The notes under the pieces were generated by a model, which searched no databases, had not been told where the DNA came from, and saw only the letters and a program-made list of their open reading frames with translations. This document shows, one piece after another, positions 10,276-19,852 of a stretch of DNA of 64,000 nucleotides. A program made the translations under genes and the position numbers. Numbering within the stretch: position 1 is the first letter of the stretch; the number at the start of each line of letters is the position of its first letter. The stretch comes from Pseudomonas bubulae (lineage in GTDB: Bacteria > Pseudomonadota > Gammaproteobacteria > Pseudomonadales > Pseudomonadaceae): positions 1-64,000 of the forward strand of contig NZ_CP146078.1 in the NCBI RefSeq assembly GCF_037023725.1, given 5' to 3'.

Positions 10276-10742
10276 CTGATCCTCCAACCCCGATACAGAA
10301 GCTTAGTGGATGATCGCGCGTCGCGACGGTGCGCGAACGTCCGACCTTATTTTCCCTATTTCCTGAAGCCAGAATAGATCAGATCGACATTTCGTCCTTA
10401 ATATACTCAAGCTGCCGGCGAGCGCGAACTGGGCAACCATGCGCTGGTGAGCCTTGAGCTTTGCACGCTGCCCATCCGTTTGAGAGCGAACCTGCAACTT
10501 CCGCTCCGCATACCGCAGATCAGCGTACGCAGCCTTGGGGTTATCTACCCTATAGCCATTGGGTATTGGGAATCATGCTGGCCTGACGCTATGTTCGATA
10601 CGCGATTTTTTACGATGATAGAGCATCTGTATCTGATTTTTAGTCGATTGGCTTATTCGGCGGATGTGCGGGCAAATGCTTTACGCAGAGTACTGAAATG
10701 AAGGCCGGCTTCGGTCTGCCGTATCGAGCAAGAGGGGTCACT
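10276..10742. other. Intergenic region between the redoxin and molybdoenzyme genes
   Basis: About 470 bases between divergent genes. Short open frames exist, but none resembles a protein. The segment around 10545-10590 is AT-richer and may hold divergent promoters. No operator could be named. Confidence 0.4.
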
Positions 10743-11345
10743 ATGGTCACCAGAGGTTTCACCGGTCGCGGTTCAGGCGACCAGTCCGATCGGATTCCGC
10801 CAGGTCAGCATCTGGTGGAGGATTTCCCTGTTCTGTCGGCCGGCCCTACGCCGAGGGTAGAGCCCTCCGACTGGAAATTCACAGTCAAAATTGGTCCGAA
10901 GCCCGTCAAAACGTGGAATTGGGGCGAATTCAACACTCTACCAAAGACCCAGGTGACAAAGGATATTCACTGCGTCACCTCTTGGTCCAAACTGGATACC
11001 GTTTGGGAGGGTGTACTCATTGAAGACATCCTTGCAGATGCAGAGCTTGATCGGCCTACCGATTTCGTCTTGGCGCACTGCTACGATAATTATTCGACAA
11101 ACGTCCCTCTGACGGATCTGCTTTCCGGGAAAGCGATGGTCGCCCTCAGTTATGCGGGCAAGCCACTTTCCCGCGATCATGGGGGGCCGGCGCGTCTTCT
11201 AGTGCCGCACCTTTACTTCTGGAAATCCGCCAAATGGGTGAATGCGCTGCAATTCACGACGCGTGACGAGGCCGGCTTTTGGGAGCTGCACGGCTATCAC
11301 ATCTACGGCGATCCGTGGCGCGAACAACGATACACCCATGACTGA
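10743..11345 (+). CDS. Sulfite-oxidase-like molybdopterin oxidoreductase
   Basis: Predicted 200-residue protein consisting of the sulfite-oxidase/YedY-type molybdopterin domain alone. The probable Mo-ligand cysteine is in IHCVTSWSKLDTVWEG; DHGGPARLLVPHLYFWKSAKW and the C-terminal GYHIYGDPW are also family-typical. No twin-arginine signal is evident, so it is likely cytoplasmic, unlike MsrP. The ATG at 10743 has AGAGGGG upstream, better than an ATG at 10698. Its end overlaps the flavin reductase gene by eight bases, so the two probably form an enzyme with its reductase. By analogy with MsrP it might reduce oxidised methionine or another S/N-oxide; the substrate is unproven. Confidence 0.85.
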   Translation: MVTRGFTGRGSGDQSDRIPPGQHLVEDFPVLSAGPTPRVEPSDWKFTVKIGPKPVKTWNWGEFNTLPKTQVTKDIHCVTSWSKLDTVWEGVLIEDILADAELDRPTDFVLAHCYDNYSTNVPLTDLLSGKAMVALSYAGKPLSRDHGGPARLLVPHLYFWKSAKWVNALQFTTRDEAGFWELHGYHIYGDPWREQRYTHD

Positions 11346-12084
11346 AAACGAAGCGCAAGTCCGTTCGTGGCAATCATGCGTGATCGACGACATCATCCAG
11401 CAAACACCGAGTATCAAGAGCTTCTTCCTTCGGTTGAGCAAGCCGTTCGCGCACACCGCAGGTCAGCACGTCGATATCCGGCTGACCGCGCCCGACGGCT
11501 ACAGTGCAATGCGCAGCTACTCGATCGCGTCATCGGCAGTTTCGACCCCGATCGTCGAGATAGCTATCGAGCGCATGCCGGATGCCGAAGTTTCGCCGTT
11601 TTTTCACGACATCGCGGCGATTGGTGACGAAATCGAAGTTCGCGGTCCGCTCGGTGGCCATTTCCTTTGGCCTGAGCCTGCCATAGATCCGGTTCTGTTG
11701 ATCGGGGGAGGCTCCGGCCTCGTGCCGTTGATGGCAATGATCCGGCAGCGCCGCGCATTGGCCCAAGCCGTTCCGACAGCGTTGCTCCTGTCCGCACGAA
11801 CCGCCGAGGACGTTCTCTTCTCAGAAGAACTTCATTGCATCGAAATCAGCGATCCGGCGTTCGTCCTGGCGCTCGCGATTACGCGCGAGAAACCGGTTCG
11901 CGCATCGGACTTTGCGCGACGGATCGACGGCATGATGGTCCAAGAAATTCTAACCAGGCTTCAGGGAAAGCCGACGCAAGTGTTCGTCTGCGGGTCTAAC
12001 GGATTCGTCAACATCGCAACCGATAGCGCGCTGCTGGCGGGCTTGGACGCCTCCATCATCAAGACGGAGCGCTACGGGGGCTAG
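11338..12084 (+). CDS. FAD/NAD(P)-binding ferredoxin-reductase-type protein
   Basis: Predicted 248-residue ferredoxin-NADP reductase-like protein: a flavin-binding barrel with RSYSIASS, then a nucleotide-binding domain with GGGSGLVPLMAM and a C-terminal FVCGSNGFV. There is no 2Fe-2S domain. The start overlaps the end of the molybdoenzyme gene, implying coupled translation and stoichiometric amounts. The likely job is to pass electrons from NAD(P)H to the molybdoenzyme. Confidence 0.88.
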   Translation: MTENEAQVRSWQSCVIDDIIQQTPSIKSFFLRLSKPFAHTAGQHVDIRLTAPDGYSAMRSYSIASSAVSTPIVEIAIERMPDAEVSPFFHDIAAIGDEIEVRGPLGGHFLWPEPAIDPVLLIGGGSGLVPLMAMIRQRRALAQAVPTALLLSARTAEDVLFSEELHCIEISDPAFVLALAITREKPVRASDFARRIDGMMVQEILTRLQGKPTQVFVCGSNGFVNIATDSALLAGLDASIIKTERYGG

Positions 12085-12537
12085 CGGCGCGAGCTATCTC
12101 ACGTCGCGCCGATCGTAGACGTGCGCCCTGGGAAGCTTTGGCGATCAACGTGAACCGTTTTGCCGAACACAGTCTTCGTACCCCCCGGCCTCTAGAACGC
12201 CTTCGCTCGCGATACCTGGCTCGACATCAAGCTCAATTTGAAAGTTCCTGCACTATCCGTCGTCCTGATATGCTCGACCAGCATGATGGGCGATTCGAGC
12301 GGGACCGCTTCCGTCCCAATCGAGGCTCGGTTACCTTAGAGCATCGGCTCGGCGCTACAGGAGGCGCGTGCGGCCTCTGCCTGGCGGTGAAAGCACTTTG
12401 GGCCATGTCGCCTGGATAGCGGCCAATCGTCAGCATCTGCTCCGATGTCGGCCAAGGTGCAGTCGCCATCTTTGAACGCCGCGAATTGGAGATCAACGCC
12501 ATGACAGCGATCCGCGTGCAACTGCCGGAGATGCAAT
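12085..12537. other. Degenerate intergenic stretch before the glutaredoxin gene
   Basis: No intact gene. A short frame is open across much of it but has unusual composition and no recognisable motifs. The last 90 bases before 12538 look like the degraded end of a coding region, but I cannot assign it. Confidence 0.35.
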
Positions 12538-12810
12538 ATGACAACTGATGTATTGCTGTACACCACGAATTGGTGCCCGTTCTGCCGCCGAGCGAAGGCG
12601 CTCCTCAAGGAAAAGGGCGTGCGATGGAAGGAGCTCGATATTGAGGCGGATCCGGCTCACCGGCAGGCCATGGCGGAAGCGTCGGGGCGAAGCTCCGTGC
12701 CGCAGATCTTCATCAATGGCACCCTTATCGGTGGCTCCGATGAGCTATTCGCGCTCGATGTCAGAGGCGAGCTCGACAAACTTCTCGGGCGCAACCCGCC
12801 TGCCACCTGA
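12538..12810 (+). CDS. Glutaredoxin (GrxC type)
   Basis: Predicted 90-residue glutathione-dependent disulfide reductase. The dithiol active site CPFC is in TTNWCPFCRRAKALL, and SSVPQIFINGTLIGGSDEL carries the cis-proline and glutathione-binding residues. Length is normal for GrxC. It would reduce protein and low-molecular-weight disulfides produced by oxidants and could recycle Msr enzymes or the nearby GST. Followed after 67 bases by the DUF427 gene. Confidence 0.93.
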   Translation: MTTDVLLYTTNWCPFCRRAKALLKEKGVRWKELDIEADPAHRQAMAEASGRSSVPQIFINGTLIGGSDELFALDVRGELDKLLGRNPPAT

Positions 12811-12877
12811 GGAGGTGCGGCTTGGGGCAGCCAGCCCGCGAGCCTTCGCCGGTTGATGAATACAAAAGGAGAGTCCG

Positions 12878-13159
12878 TTGGTCTCAGCCATCTGGAAAGA
12901 CACTACTATCGCCACAAGCGACGAAACAGTCATCGTCGAGGGAAATCACTACTTCCCACCGTCAGGAGTCGACCTGAGCCTGCTTGAGATGAGCCCGCAC
13001 ACATCTGTCTGTCCGATCAAAGGCGCCGCGCGCTTCTTTCATGTTCGCGCGGGTGACGCGCTCAACGTGAACGCCGCTTGGACCTATCCCGCCCCCACTC
13101 CGGATGCCGAGGGTATCCGGGATTACATCGCTTTCTGGAAAGGCGTGGACGTTGCCTAG
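12878..13159 (+). CDS. DUF427 family protein
   Basis: Predicted 93-residue protein with the DUF427 pattern: AIWKDTTIATSDETVIVEGNHYFP, then TSVCPIKGAARFF and AWTYPAPTPDAEGIRDYIAFW. The fold is a small beta-rich domain of unknown function; such proteins are often found near redox genes. The start is a TTG at 12878, chosen because AGGAG lies six bases upstream and no ATG fits. Confidence 0.85.
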   Translation: MVSAIWKDTTIATSDETVIVEGNHYFPPSGVDLSLLEMSPHTSVCPIKGAARFFHVRAGDALNVNAAWTYPAPTPDAEGIRDYIAFWKGVDVA

Positions 13160-13328
13160 CAGACTGGACGGACGACTTCGCTGATAGCCATGCGGGCGCC
13201 GACATCTCAATTATCCTGCCCACCCCGGGCCTCGTCGGCTGCAGGAATCTGCCCGGCACCTTAGCGCGACCCGGCACTGGCGGTCTCGCACCCGCCGCGC
13301 CTCTGTTCTATCAATAAGGATGGATGAC

Positions 13329-13595
13329 ATGGAGCATTCCGAGTTCGATGCCGCTTTCGCGAAGCTTGCGGAGGGATACAGAGAAGGGACTTATGAAGGC
13401 CGGCGTTTCAGCTTGATCGTCCGGCGATCTGGGGACGGACGTCGCAACAGTCTGTTCGCCAGGGAGTTGGACGGGACTGACATTGTCAGCTTCAACCTCT
13501 TCCGCGTTACATCAGATAGGACATTGTTGAAGCCGTGCGAAATGTCCGCCGAAAAGGTCGTAGCGTTCGTGCTGGAGTTCCGACCGGACACCTGA
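13329..13595 (+). CDS. Small hypothetical protein
   Basis: Predicted 88-residue protein starting MEHSEFDAAFAKLAEGYREG, with basic central strands and ending VVAFVLEFRPDT. No family recognised. Two ATGs are possible (13320, 13329); the second is better spaced from AAGGATGG. It is the last intact gene of the high-GC block of the island and follows the DUF427 gene by 169 bases. The alternation of charged and hydrophobic residues looks like a real small alpha/beta protein. Confidence 0.6.
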   Translation: MEHSEFDAAFAKLAEGYREGTYEGRRFSLIVRRSGDGRRNSLFARELDGTDIVSFNLFRVTSDRTLLKPCEMSAEKVVAFVLEFRPDT

Positions 13596-13776
13596 CGGGC
13601 AGAAGAAGATCCCGGCCAACCGGCGCGCCTGCGACGGCCGGCTATCTAAGGCTGCGCAAGCCTATAGCCGCAGCTCATTGCACTTCGTCTGGCGAGGAAT
13701 TCAACATCGATACGTCGCCATCCGCGGGGATATCGGTACAGGCGCCCGTGTAAGCCAGATTGAGAAATCCTAAGCG

Positions 13777-13911
13777 ATGACTAACACCAATGACGCCACC
13801 CTTCCGACACATTCTATTCTTGAGGAATGCACAGCGATGGCTGTCGTCAACGCTCTGAAGATTATTCTGAAGAACAGCTACGCGATCTACCTTAAGACAA
13901 AAAATGCCACT
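13777..13911 (+). pseudogene. Possible Dps N-terminal fragment
   Basis: The first 45 codons of an open frame read like the N-terminus of a Dps/ferritin-like protein (VVNALKIILKNSYAIYLKTK aligns by eye with the first Dps helix). The sequence then loses any Dps character and has no conserved ferroxidase residues. It is probably a truncated remnant of a DNA-protection gene. Weak evidence. Confidence 0.35.
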
Positions 13912-14455
13912 CGGGCGCATCCCGCCCCTACTTCAGGGACTTTCACTTGCTTCTCGCTCTGTCACTCACAGCATCGGCACGCCCATGACGCATGGTATCC
14001 AGGCCTCATAATTTTCCCATATAACCTTCTTGTCTTTTGCGCACCCAGAAAGACTCGAGGCTTTAACTGGACAGATGAGCCCTCGAGGGTAGTGTTCACC
14101 TGATTGGCTTTCTCATATCTGATGTTGATTCGCACAGTGTGCCAACCAGGTGATAGTTTCAAAAAACCTGCGCTTCAGAGCGAATTAGACGATCTTCGAT
14201 AAGAGCGATCCGCCTCAAAATCCAAAACATCTAACATTGTCCTAGAGCCATATTTGTACCTAGTACTATGGCGCTCCCATTAACACATTTGATGATGCAC
14301 AGAAAACTTAGCTCATGATAGCTTTCAGCTAACAGCTATTCGGAAGCCCGAAAGGATTCAACCGTTTAAGCGTGAACCGTCGATTATAAATACTTTCGTA
14401 AGTTAGCTTTAAAGGACGCTTTTAGTCCTTGTAAATACGCATTACGACTCCACAG
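13912..14455. other. Non-coding, AT-rich transition zone
   Basis: No gene recognised. Base composition drops from the high-GC block on the left to AT-rich sequence here and in the sdhC gene on the right, suggesting a junction between DNA of different origins. Confidence 0.4.
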
Positions 14456-14830
14456 CTACCAAATCCATACGGCGCCAGCAACCATTAAAACACCCGACAC
14501 TACTAAAACAATAGTAGAGGCGCGATTGCTGCCTTTCAAAGTATGACCAACACCCACATCCATAACTAGGTGTCGAATTCCGGCTACGAGATGATAAATA
14601 AATGAAGAGTATACCAACCAGAAACTAACTTTGCCGAAAGGTGAAGAAAAAATCTCCTTGACTTCATTAAAACCCTTTTCTGACTCCAACGATTTGCTCA
14701 GCATATACAGTATCAGTCCCAGAAAAATAAAGAGCATAATTCCTGAAATCCGGTGCAGAATCGATGTAAGCGCCGTGAGAGGAAGCTGAATGGTTCGAAT
14801 ATCAAGATTAACCGGCCGCTTTTTATTCAT
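14456..14830 (-). CDS. sdhC: Succinate dehydrogenase cytochrome b556 subunit SdhC
   Basis: Predicted 124-residue membrane anchor subunit of complex II. The N-terminal RPVNLDIRTIQLPLTALTSI, the quinone-site segment SILHRISGIM and the heme-ligand region YHLVAGIRHLVMDVG are all typical of gammaproteobacterial SdhC; three transmembrane helices are evident. Start ATG at 14830. No sdhD, sdhA or sdhB is nearby, so this is an orphan subunit. It is AT-richer than its neighbours, which suggests separate transfer. It could replace or interfere with the chromosomal SdhC, or be a passenger. Confidence 0.88.
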   Translation of the reverse strand: MNKKRPVNLDIRTIQLPLTALTSILHRISGIMLFIFLGLILYMLSKSLESEKGFNEVKEIFSSPFGKVSFWLVYSSFIYHLVAGIRHLVMDVGVGHTLKGSNRASTIVLVVSGVLMVAGAVWIW

Positions 14831-15560
14831 TTTGACTCCAGTCAACAATTCTAGTGGGGGATTTCAGTTTTCGATCTCATTCATCATAGCAGCTGTAACT
14901 AAGGCTGGCGGCGACAATAATGGAGATATTCGGGGCTTACGTTGCATTTTGAGGTCGCAAGTGCATGTGCGTAAATTGAAGCAAATTGCAAGGTTATGCC
15001 CAATAGGTAGCTAGCTTATTAATTTAACAAAAGTGACGTGTGTCGTTCTGCAGGGCATGCTGTTCCCCAACCCTGGAAAACCTATCCTCTTTAACACGTC
15101 AAAGTCGATTGATAGGCTTGCTGCAACAGCTATCTGCCCGGTTGAAGTCGAAGATCGATGTATCTGTAGGGTTTGGAAATAAATGCGGGCGCCCACCGCA
15201 CTCACGGCTCAGTTACCATTCTTTGTGCATCGCGGCCGCGCGGCTAGTTGGTAGCTGTTCTAAGCCTAGTCAGTGCCGCCCTTCGCCCCAAGCCCCATAG
15301 TCAGATTTGAGAAATGACAGTAGGCGATGCCGCAACGCGCTTCATCGACCTATGTAAAACGACTCCTTTATCGAAATAGTGCACTCATCGCTCTCCACGG
15401 CGATCCCTTCATCGCGAATTGCACCGCCCAAGACGATCTGCACTGAAATCAATACTTTCTGATGCCTCTTGATTAGAGATGCCAGCCATAATCATCTCAT
15501 CGCCAACGCATACGGCGTTCGGCAGCCAACACACTCTCACTCACTACTGGAAGCTCAGAC
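14831..15560. other. 730-base intergenic region between sdhC and the DUF417 gene
   Basis: Divergent promoter region. Open frames in it are short and lack protein-like features. No repeat, RNA or operator recognised. Its length makes an overlooked small gene or regulatory RNA possible, but nothing supports one. Confidence 0.4.
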
Positions 15561-16079
15561 ATGAAAACCATAGGCATTGAAAACTCGAAGTCCAGCGTAC
15601 AGGCCCACTTAACGCTTGGAACCAAAACTATGGGGCTAGGTATCTATGGCGCGTACTTGGCTCTCGCTATTATTTACTTCTGGTTCGGCGGCATGAAATT
15701 TACCCACTACGAGGCCGAGGGCCTGGTTCCACTGGTGAGCAACAGCCCGCTTTTGGGATGGGTGTATAGCATTTTTTCGGTCGACATGTTCTCCAGCCTG
15801 CTCGGCATACTAGAGATTTCGATCGGCACTCTGATCGCAGGCCGCATGCTGTCGCCCAAACTATCCGTGGTAGGAGGCGCTCTGTCTGCAGGCCTGTTCT
15901 TCACAACCCTTAGCTTTATGTTTTCCACTCCGGGCGTCATTGAGCCTAGTTTAGGGTTTCCGGCGATTTCCGTTGCGCCAGGTCAGTTTCTGCTTAAAGA
16001 CTTAGGGTTGCTTGCTGTTTCGATATTTGTGGCAGGCCATTCGCTGGTTGAACTGGAAAAACGTAAAATTAATGCATAA
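15561..16079 (+). CDS. DUF417 (YkgB/RclC-type) inner-membrane protein
   Basis: Predicted 172-residue membrane protein with about four transmembrane segments (AYLALAIIYFWFGGMKF; the ILEISIGTLIAGRML region; the LSAGLFFTTLSFMFSTPGV region; LLKDLGLLAVSIFVAG). IYFWFGGMKFTHYEAEGL and the FLLKDLG region match the DUF417 family, which includes E. coli RclC, encoded in the reactive-chlorine resistance operon controlled by RclR. Here it converges with an AraC regulator of RclR type. GGAAG precedes the ATG at 15561. Likely role: membrane component of HOCl tolerance. Confidence 0.87.
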   Translation: MKTIGIENSKSSVQAHLTLGTKTMGLGIYGAYLALAIIYFWFGGMKFTHYEAEGLVPLVSNSPLLGWVYSIFSVDMFSSLLGILEISIGTLIAGRMLSPKLSVVGGALSAGLFFTTLSFMFSTPGVIEPSLGFPAISVAPGQFLLKDLGLLAVSIFVAGHSLVELEKRKINA

Positions 16080-16093
16080 TTTTTTCAATGGCT

Positions 16094-16121
16094 TAAGGCA
16101 GTAATGCCTTAGGCCTTTTTG
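16094..16121. terminator. Bidirectional hairpin terminator between the DUF417 gene and the araC-type gene
   Basis: TAAGGCA (16094-16100), loop GTAA, TGCCTTA (16105-16111), followed by GGCCTTTTT. It overlaps the stop codon of the leftward regulator gene and terminates the rightward DUF417 gene. Confidence 0.75.
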
Positions 16122-16954
16122 CCATCATTTTCCCCCGCCAGATCTTTCAACCAGTCACGAGGGCTCAACCCCGTCTTGCGTCTAAATGCGCGAGACAGCG
16201 CCGAAGGACTTTCGTAGCCGACTTGAGCTGCAATCAGCGTAATCGAGCGCCCTTCTCGCATCAGCTTCTGAGCCAGGCTAACTCGCCAACTCAACAAATA
16301 ATCAGCAGGCGTCTGTCCGATGACACTCTTGAAATGCACGGCATACGCAGCGCGTGACATATTTGACTCACTGGCCAGCTCTGCTATTGACCAGGCATGT
16401 TCCGGGGAGTTGTGCATCTGTAAAAGCGATCGGGCAAGCCGCATGTCGGCCAGTCCAGCCATCATTCCGGTGCGCAACTGGTGATGATCGAGCAGGTAAC
16501 GGAGCAACAGAATGATTAGGAGCTCAAATAAGCGCTCAAGCGCGGCTTCCCTTCCACAATGCACATTTGCCGCCTCGGCAAACATCCACTCCAACGTGTC
16601 TGCCAGCATGGGCAGATCATCGAGTGCGAGCACCAAACAGTCCGGTAATGAAGCCGACAAAGGATTATCAATTCCGCCCTCAAACTCCATGGAAGCACAC
16701 AACAACTTTGCGCCATCGGACTCACCCGCAAACAATTGATGCTTGGCGGGGCGTGGCATAAAAATCAAGCTAGGGCGAGTGAGCTGCAAATCCTTGCGAT
16801 CGGGACCAAGCAACGTCACGCTGCCGGCCTGAAGCAGATGGATATAACCTCGCCGCTCGGCGCCATCGTAAGATGCAGAGCCGCATAGGTCGCCGTCATA
16901 GAACAGATTGGCCCGCACGCCGAACCGCGAGAGCAAATTAGACAAACGATCCAT
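16109..16954 (-). CDS. AraC-family transcription regulator, RclR-like
   Basis: Predicted 281-residue regulator with an N-terminal cupin sensor domain and a C-terminal AraC double helix-turn-helix (AWSIAELASESNMSRAAYAVHF and GRSITLIAAQVGYESPSALSRAFRRKTG). The cupin domain has Cys24 (in DLCGS) and Cys86 (in LLCASM), placed much like Cys21 and Cys89 of E. coli RclR, which is activated by hypochlorous acid through cysteine oxidation. It converges with the RclC-like DUF417 gene. It probably activates that gene and perhaps other island genes. The cysteine assignment is an inference from position. Confidence 0.85.
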   Translation of the reverse strand: MDRLSNLLSRFGVRANLFYDGDLCGSASYDGAERRGYIHLLQAGSVTLLGPDRKDLQLTRPSLIFMPRPAKHQLFAGESDGAKLLCASMEFEGGIDNPLSASLPDCLVLALDDLPMLADTLEWMFAEAANVHCGREAALERLFELLIILLLRYLLDHHQLRTGMMAGLADMRLARSLLQMHNSPEHAWSIAELASESNMSRAAYAVHFKSVIGQTPADYLLSWRVSLAQKLMREGRSITLIAAQVGYESPSALSRAFRRKTGLSPRDWLKDLAGENDGKKA

Positions 16955-17158
16955 TGGCCGATCCTTGACGAGTCAGAACGCACAGACCATACCATCTGCG
17001 TTGTCGTTCAGTGCCTGTAGCGAACATGCCGGCGTAAATCAGCCAACGGATAAAGTGATCACTGAGCAGCTCAGCCTCCCTTTCCAGTTCGGCTGTTAAA
17101 AAAACAACACCGTTGTTTGAAAGCACCAGCAAATCAAGTGCTCACTCTTCTATTTTAC

Positions 17159-17196
17159 GGGGTTGTACGCCGGAATCCCAGAAATTTCCGTCAGCC
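17159..17196 (-). repeat. 38-bp terminal inverted repeat of a second Tn3-family transposon
   Basis: Begins GGGGTTGTACGCC at 17159 and overlaps the end of the leftward tnpA, as in the family. It marks the outer end of the transposon whose tnpA is cut by the integron. Its sequence differs clearly from the repeat at 2027-2064, so this is a different element. Confidence 0.75.
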
Positions 17197-19650
17197 CAGC
17201 TCCAGTCCCGCCACGAGCGCATCCAGGTCGATGAACTTGCCGTCAGTCTGGAAGGTGTAATGCCCGTTCAGCAGGATGTGCCGCCAGGCCGCTGGCGACA
17301 TCTGCGTGATCAACGCCAGCGCCTTGGCATTGCCAGCTGCCTCGTACTTCGTCAGCAGCAGGGACAGGATCGCCGAGTTGTAGAAGATGATCGCGTTGCC
17401 GATCAGCCTGGCGCACTGGTTGCTGATCTCGATTTCGATGTCGGTGCGGCCGGTCAATTCCTTCTTCCCACCGACTTGGGCGATGGTCGAGCGTAGCTGG
17501 TGATAGGACTCAATGCGGTTCTGCGAGCGGTGAACATTACGCTCCAGTTGCGGGTCGCGCAGGTAGCGCAGTGTGTAGATACTGCGGATGAGCTTGTCGA
17601 ACTCGAAGATTGCGCGCCGCGTCGGGTTCGGCGCCGTATAGGTGCACAGCTTGCGGATCAGCGTGCCCTGCGTCATTTCCTTCAGGCCCAGTGTGGCGAC
17701 GATTCGGTCGATGTTCGCCTTCTCACCGACGATGAGTTGCCGGTCGATCTGGCCAGCCGGCCGGATCAGGCATTTCTCGTACAATGCCAGATCATCGGCG
17801 CAATACAGCTCCTGCAACTGGTCGTCGAGGTCGGTGAAGCGCGGCTCGAAACGAAGTCCGAACCAGTGCAGGATGGCGAAGTTGGCCTTGTTGATGCTGT
17901 GCATGTCGCCGGTGATCGCGCTCGGCACGATGTCCGACGTGTTGCGGTACCAGATGTCGAACACGTGGTGAGCCTCGTACTCGTGTGCGCCTATCAGGTA
18001 GCCGTTCAACGGCACGTGATTGCACAGCAGCGTGTAGGCGACGACGCCCTTGCCGCGGCCGAAATATTTGCGCGAGTAGCGCGCCTTCACAGTTGGTCGC
18101 TCGACGCCGAATTTCTGCCCATCAACGGCACCGTACAACGAATCGAGGTCGAACGAGTAATGCGGGAAGATCGGCAGTGCGGCGATGGCGTTGCTGATGC
18201 AATCGTTGGCCACATGTAGCGTCGCCTGGCGCAGGTACTGCTGGTAGGTACTCTCCAGGACGTGGTACGGGATGTCGCTGGTACGTGCCATAACCTGGTT
18301 GCCGTGGTTCATGGCTTGGGCAATGATCACCGCCATCAGACTGTCGGCGTCGGCTACCTTCTTCGCATAGCGTGGCTGCAATGGTGTCAGCGCCGACAGG
18401 AACTGGCACTGGCCGTTGACGAAGCGAAACACGTCGGCGACATCGCAGTATGGCAGTTGCTCGTAGAGAGCTTGCTCGCGCGCCTTCTGGTTCTCCCCCT
18501 TGGGCTTGCGCCAGGTCAGTCTCTGCGTGTCCTTGTCGTATTCCAGGTGCGTCAGCTTGCCCTGTTTCAGCTCGCGATTGAACGCCACCCATTGCGCACG
18601 CAACTCGGTCGCCAGTGCATCGAGCTGGGCACTGACCGGCTGCCGCAGGAAGGGGATGTCCATCTGCGCGAGCACGGCGGCTTTCTCGTCCATCGAAACC
18701 AACTCGTCGGACAAATGCCGGTGCTGCAAGCTATCGTCAATGTAGAGCTCGCCCGCCTGGAAGCGTTTCCTGACCTGACGGTAAAGCCAGAATTCGTAAC
18801 GATCGGCATGCAGGCCTGTCGGCGTGCCTTCGGCATCGAACATTAGCAGGTACGGACGCAAGCGTTTCGGCAGCGTTGCCGCCGGACATTCGTCGAGTGG
18901 CCGTTGTGATAGGCGCTGCTGCTTGGCGAACACGCTCTTGGCCCAAGTCAGCGCCGCGAGCCATGGGTTATCGGGGGCCGTGCCGGCGAAGTCGAGCGCG
19001 ACGTACAGCGGCCGTAGATGGCGTCGAATGCGTTCGGCCAGGCCGTCCACCGCCTGCCAGTGCAGCGCCAGTTTGTTCAGTGGCTTGACGCTCATGCGCT
19101 GCGCCGTGTTTTGCAGCAATTCCCTGGACATGATTTTGTAGGCGCGTTGGCGCACCTCGCCGAACGGCGTCGGATCGGCCACGCTGTCGTCCACGTACAG
19201 CGACAGCAGGCGGCCAACCTGCGGCGTTTCCTGATGGCGTCGCAGCTGTTCGGCGACAAAGGACTGTTTCGCACCCGTGCGGCTCTCGTCCTCAAGTTTT
19301 TTCATGTGGAAGGCCATCGCGTCGACCAGGTTGTCGGTGAGCTGCCGGTAACGTACCCAGGCATAGCACAGCAGGTAGAGCCGGGTCTGCTCCGCCTTCA
19401 GGTGGCGCAGGTCATGGACGGTATAGAAGTTCGCCAGGCTCGCGTAGTACAGCAGGTTCTGCTGCGAGATGCCGAGCTTGGGCAGCAGCGCCTTGGCGAT
19501 CCCGTGCAAGGACTTCAGCGTGGCGCGCTTCTCGCGCTCCCCTGCCATCTGACGCCAGCCGAAATCTTTAGCGTCCTGCTTGAGCGCTGCCAGTTGAGAC
19601 AGGGTGTCGTCACGCACCAGGAGCTGGCCCAGCGCAGCTTTGGCCGATTC
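17191..19650 (-). pseudogene. tnpA: Tn3-family transposase, 5' end removed by the class 1 integron
   Basis: About 820 of roughly 990 residues are present, with catalytic contexts YGAVDGQKFGVE, SAITGDMHSIN and NRIESYHQLRS intact. The coding sequence stops being transposase-like at 19650, exactly where the integron repeat IRi begins. The open frame continues by chance to 19914 through integron DNA, giving a meaningless chimeric N-terminus. The missing ~170 N-terminal residues are not found beyond IRt, so DNA was lost after insertion. Should be inactive. Confidence 0.9.
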
Positions 19651-19675
19651 TGTCGTTTTCAGAAGACGGCTGCAC
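19651..19675 (+). repeat. IRi, 25-bp initial inverted repeat of a Tn402-type integron
   Basis: TGTCGTTTTCAGAAGACGGC plus TGCAC, the classical class 1 integron boundary. The five flanking bases GATTC (19646-19650) do not match ATAAG after IRt, so the target duplication expected for Tn402 transposition is absent. Confidence 0.97.
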
Positions 19676-19852
19676 TGAACGTCAGAAGCCGACTGCACTA
19701 TAGCAGCGGAGGGGTTGGATCCATCAGGCAACGACGGGCTGCTGCCGGCCATCAGCGGACGCAGGGAGGACTTTCCGCAACCGGCCGTTCGATGCGGCAC
19801 CGATGGCCTTCGCGCAGGGGTAGTGAATCCGCCAGGATTGACTTGCGCTGCC

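Noticed and set aside
12138..12419. 93-codon frame between the flavin reductase and glutaredoxin genes
   Set aside because: Arg/Pro-rich composition without pattern; likely non-coding or decayed DNA.
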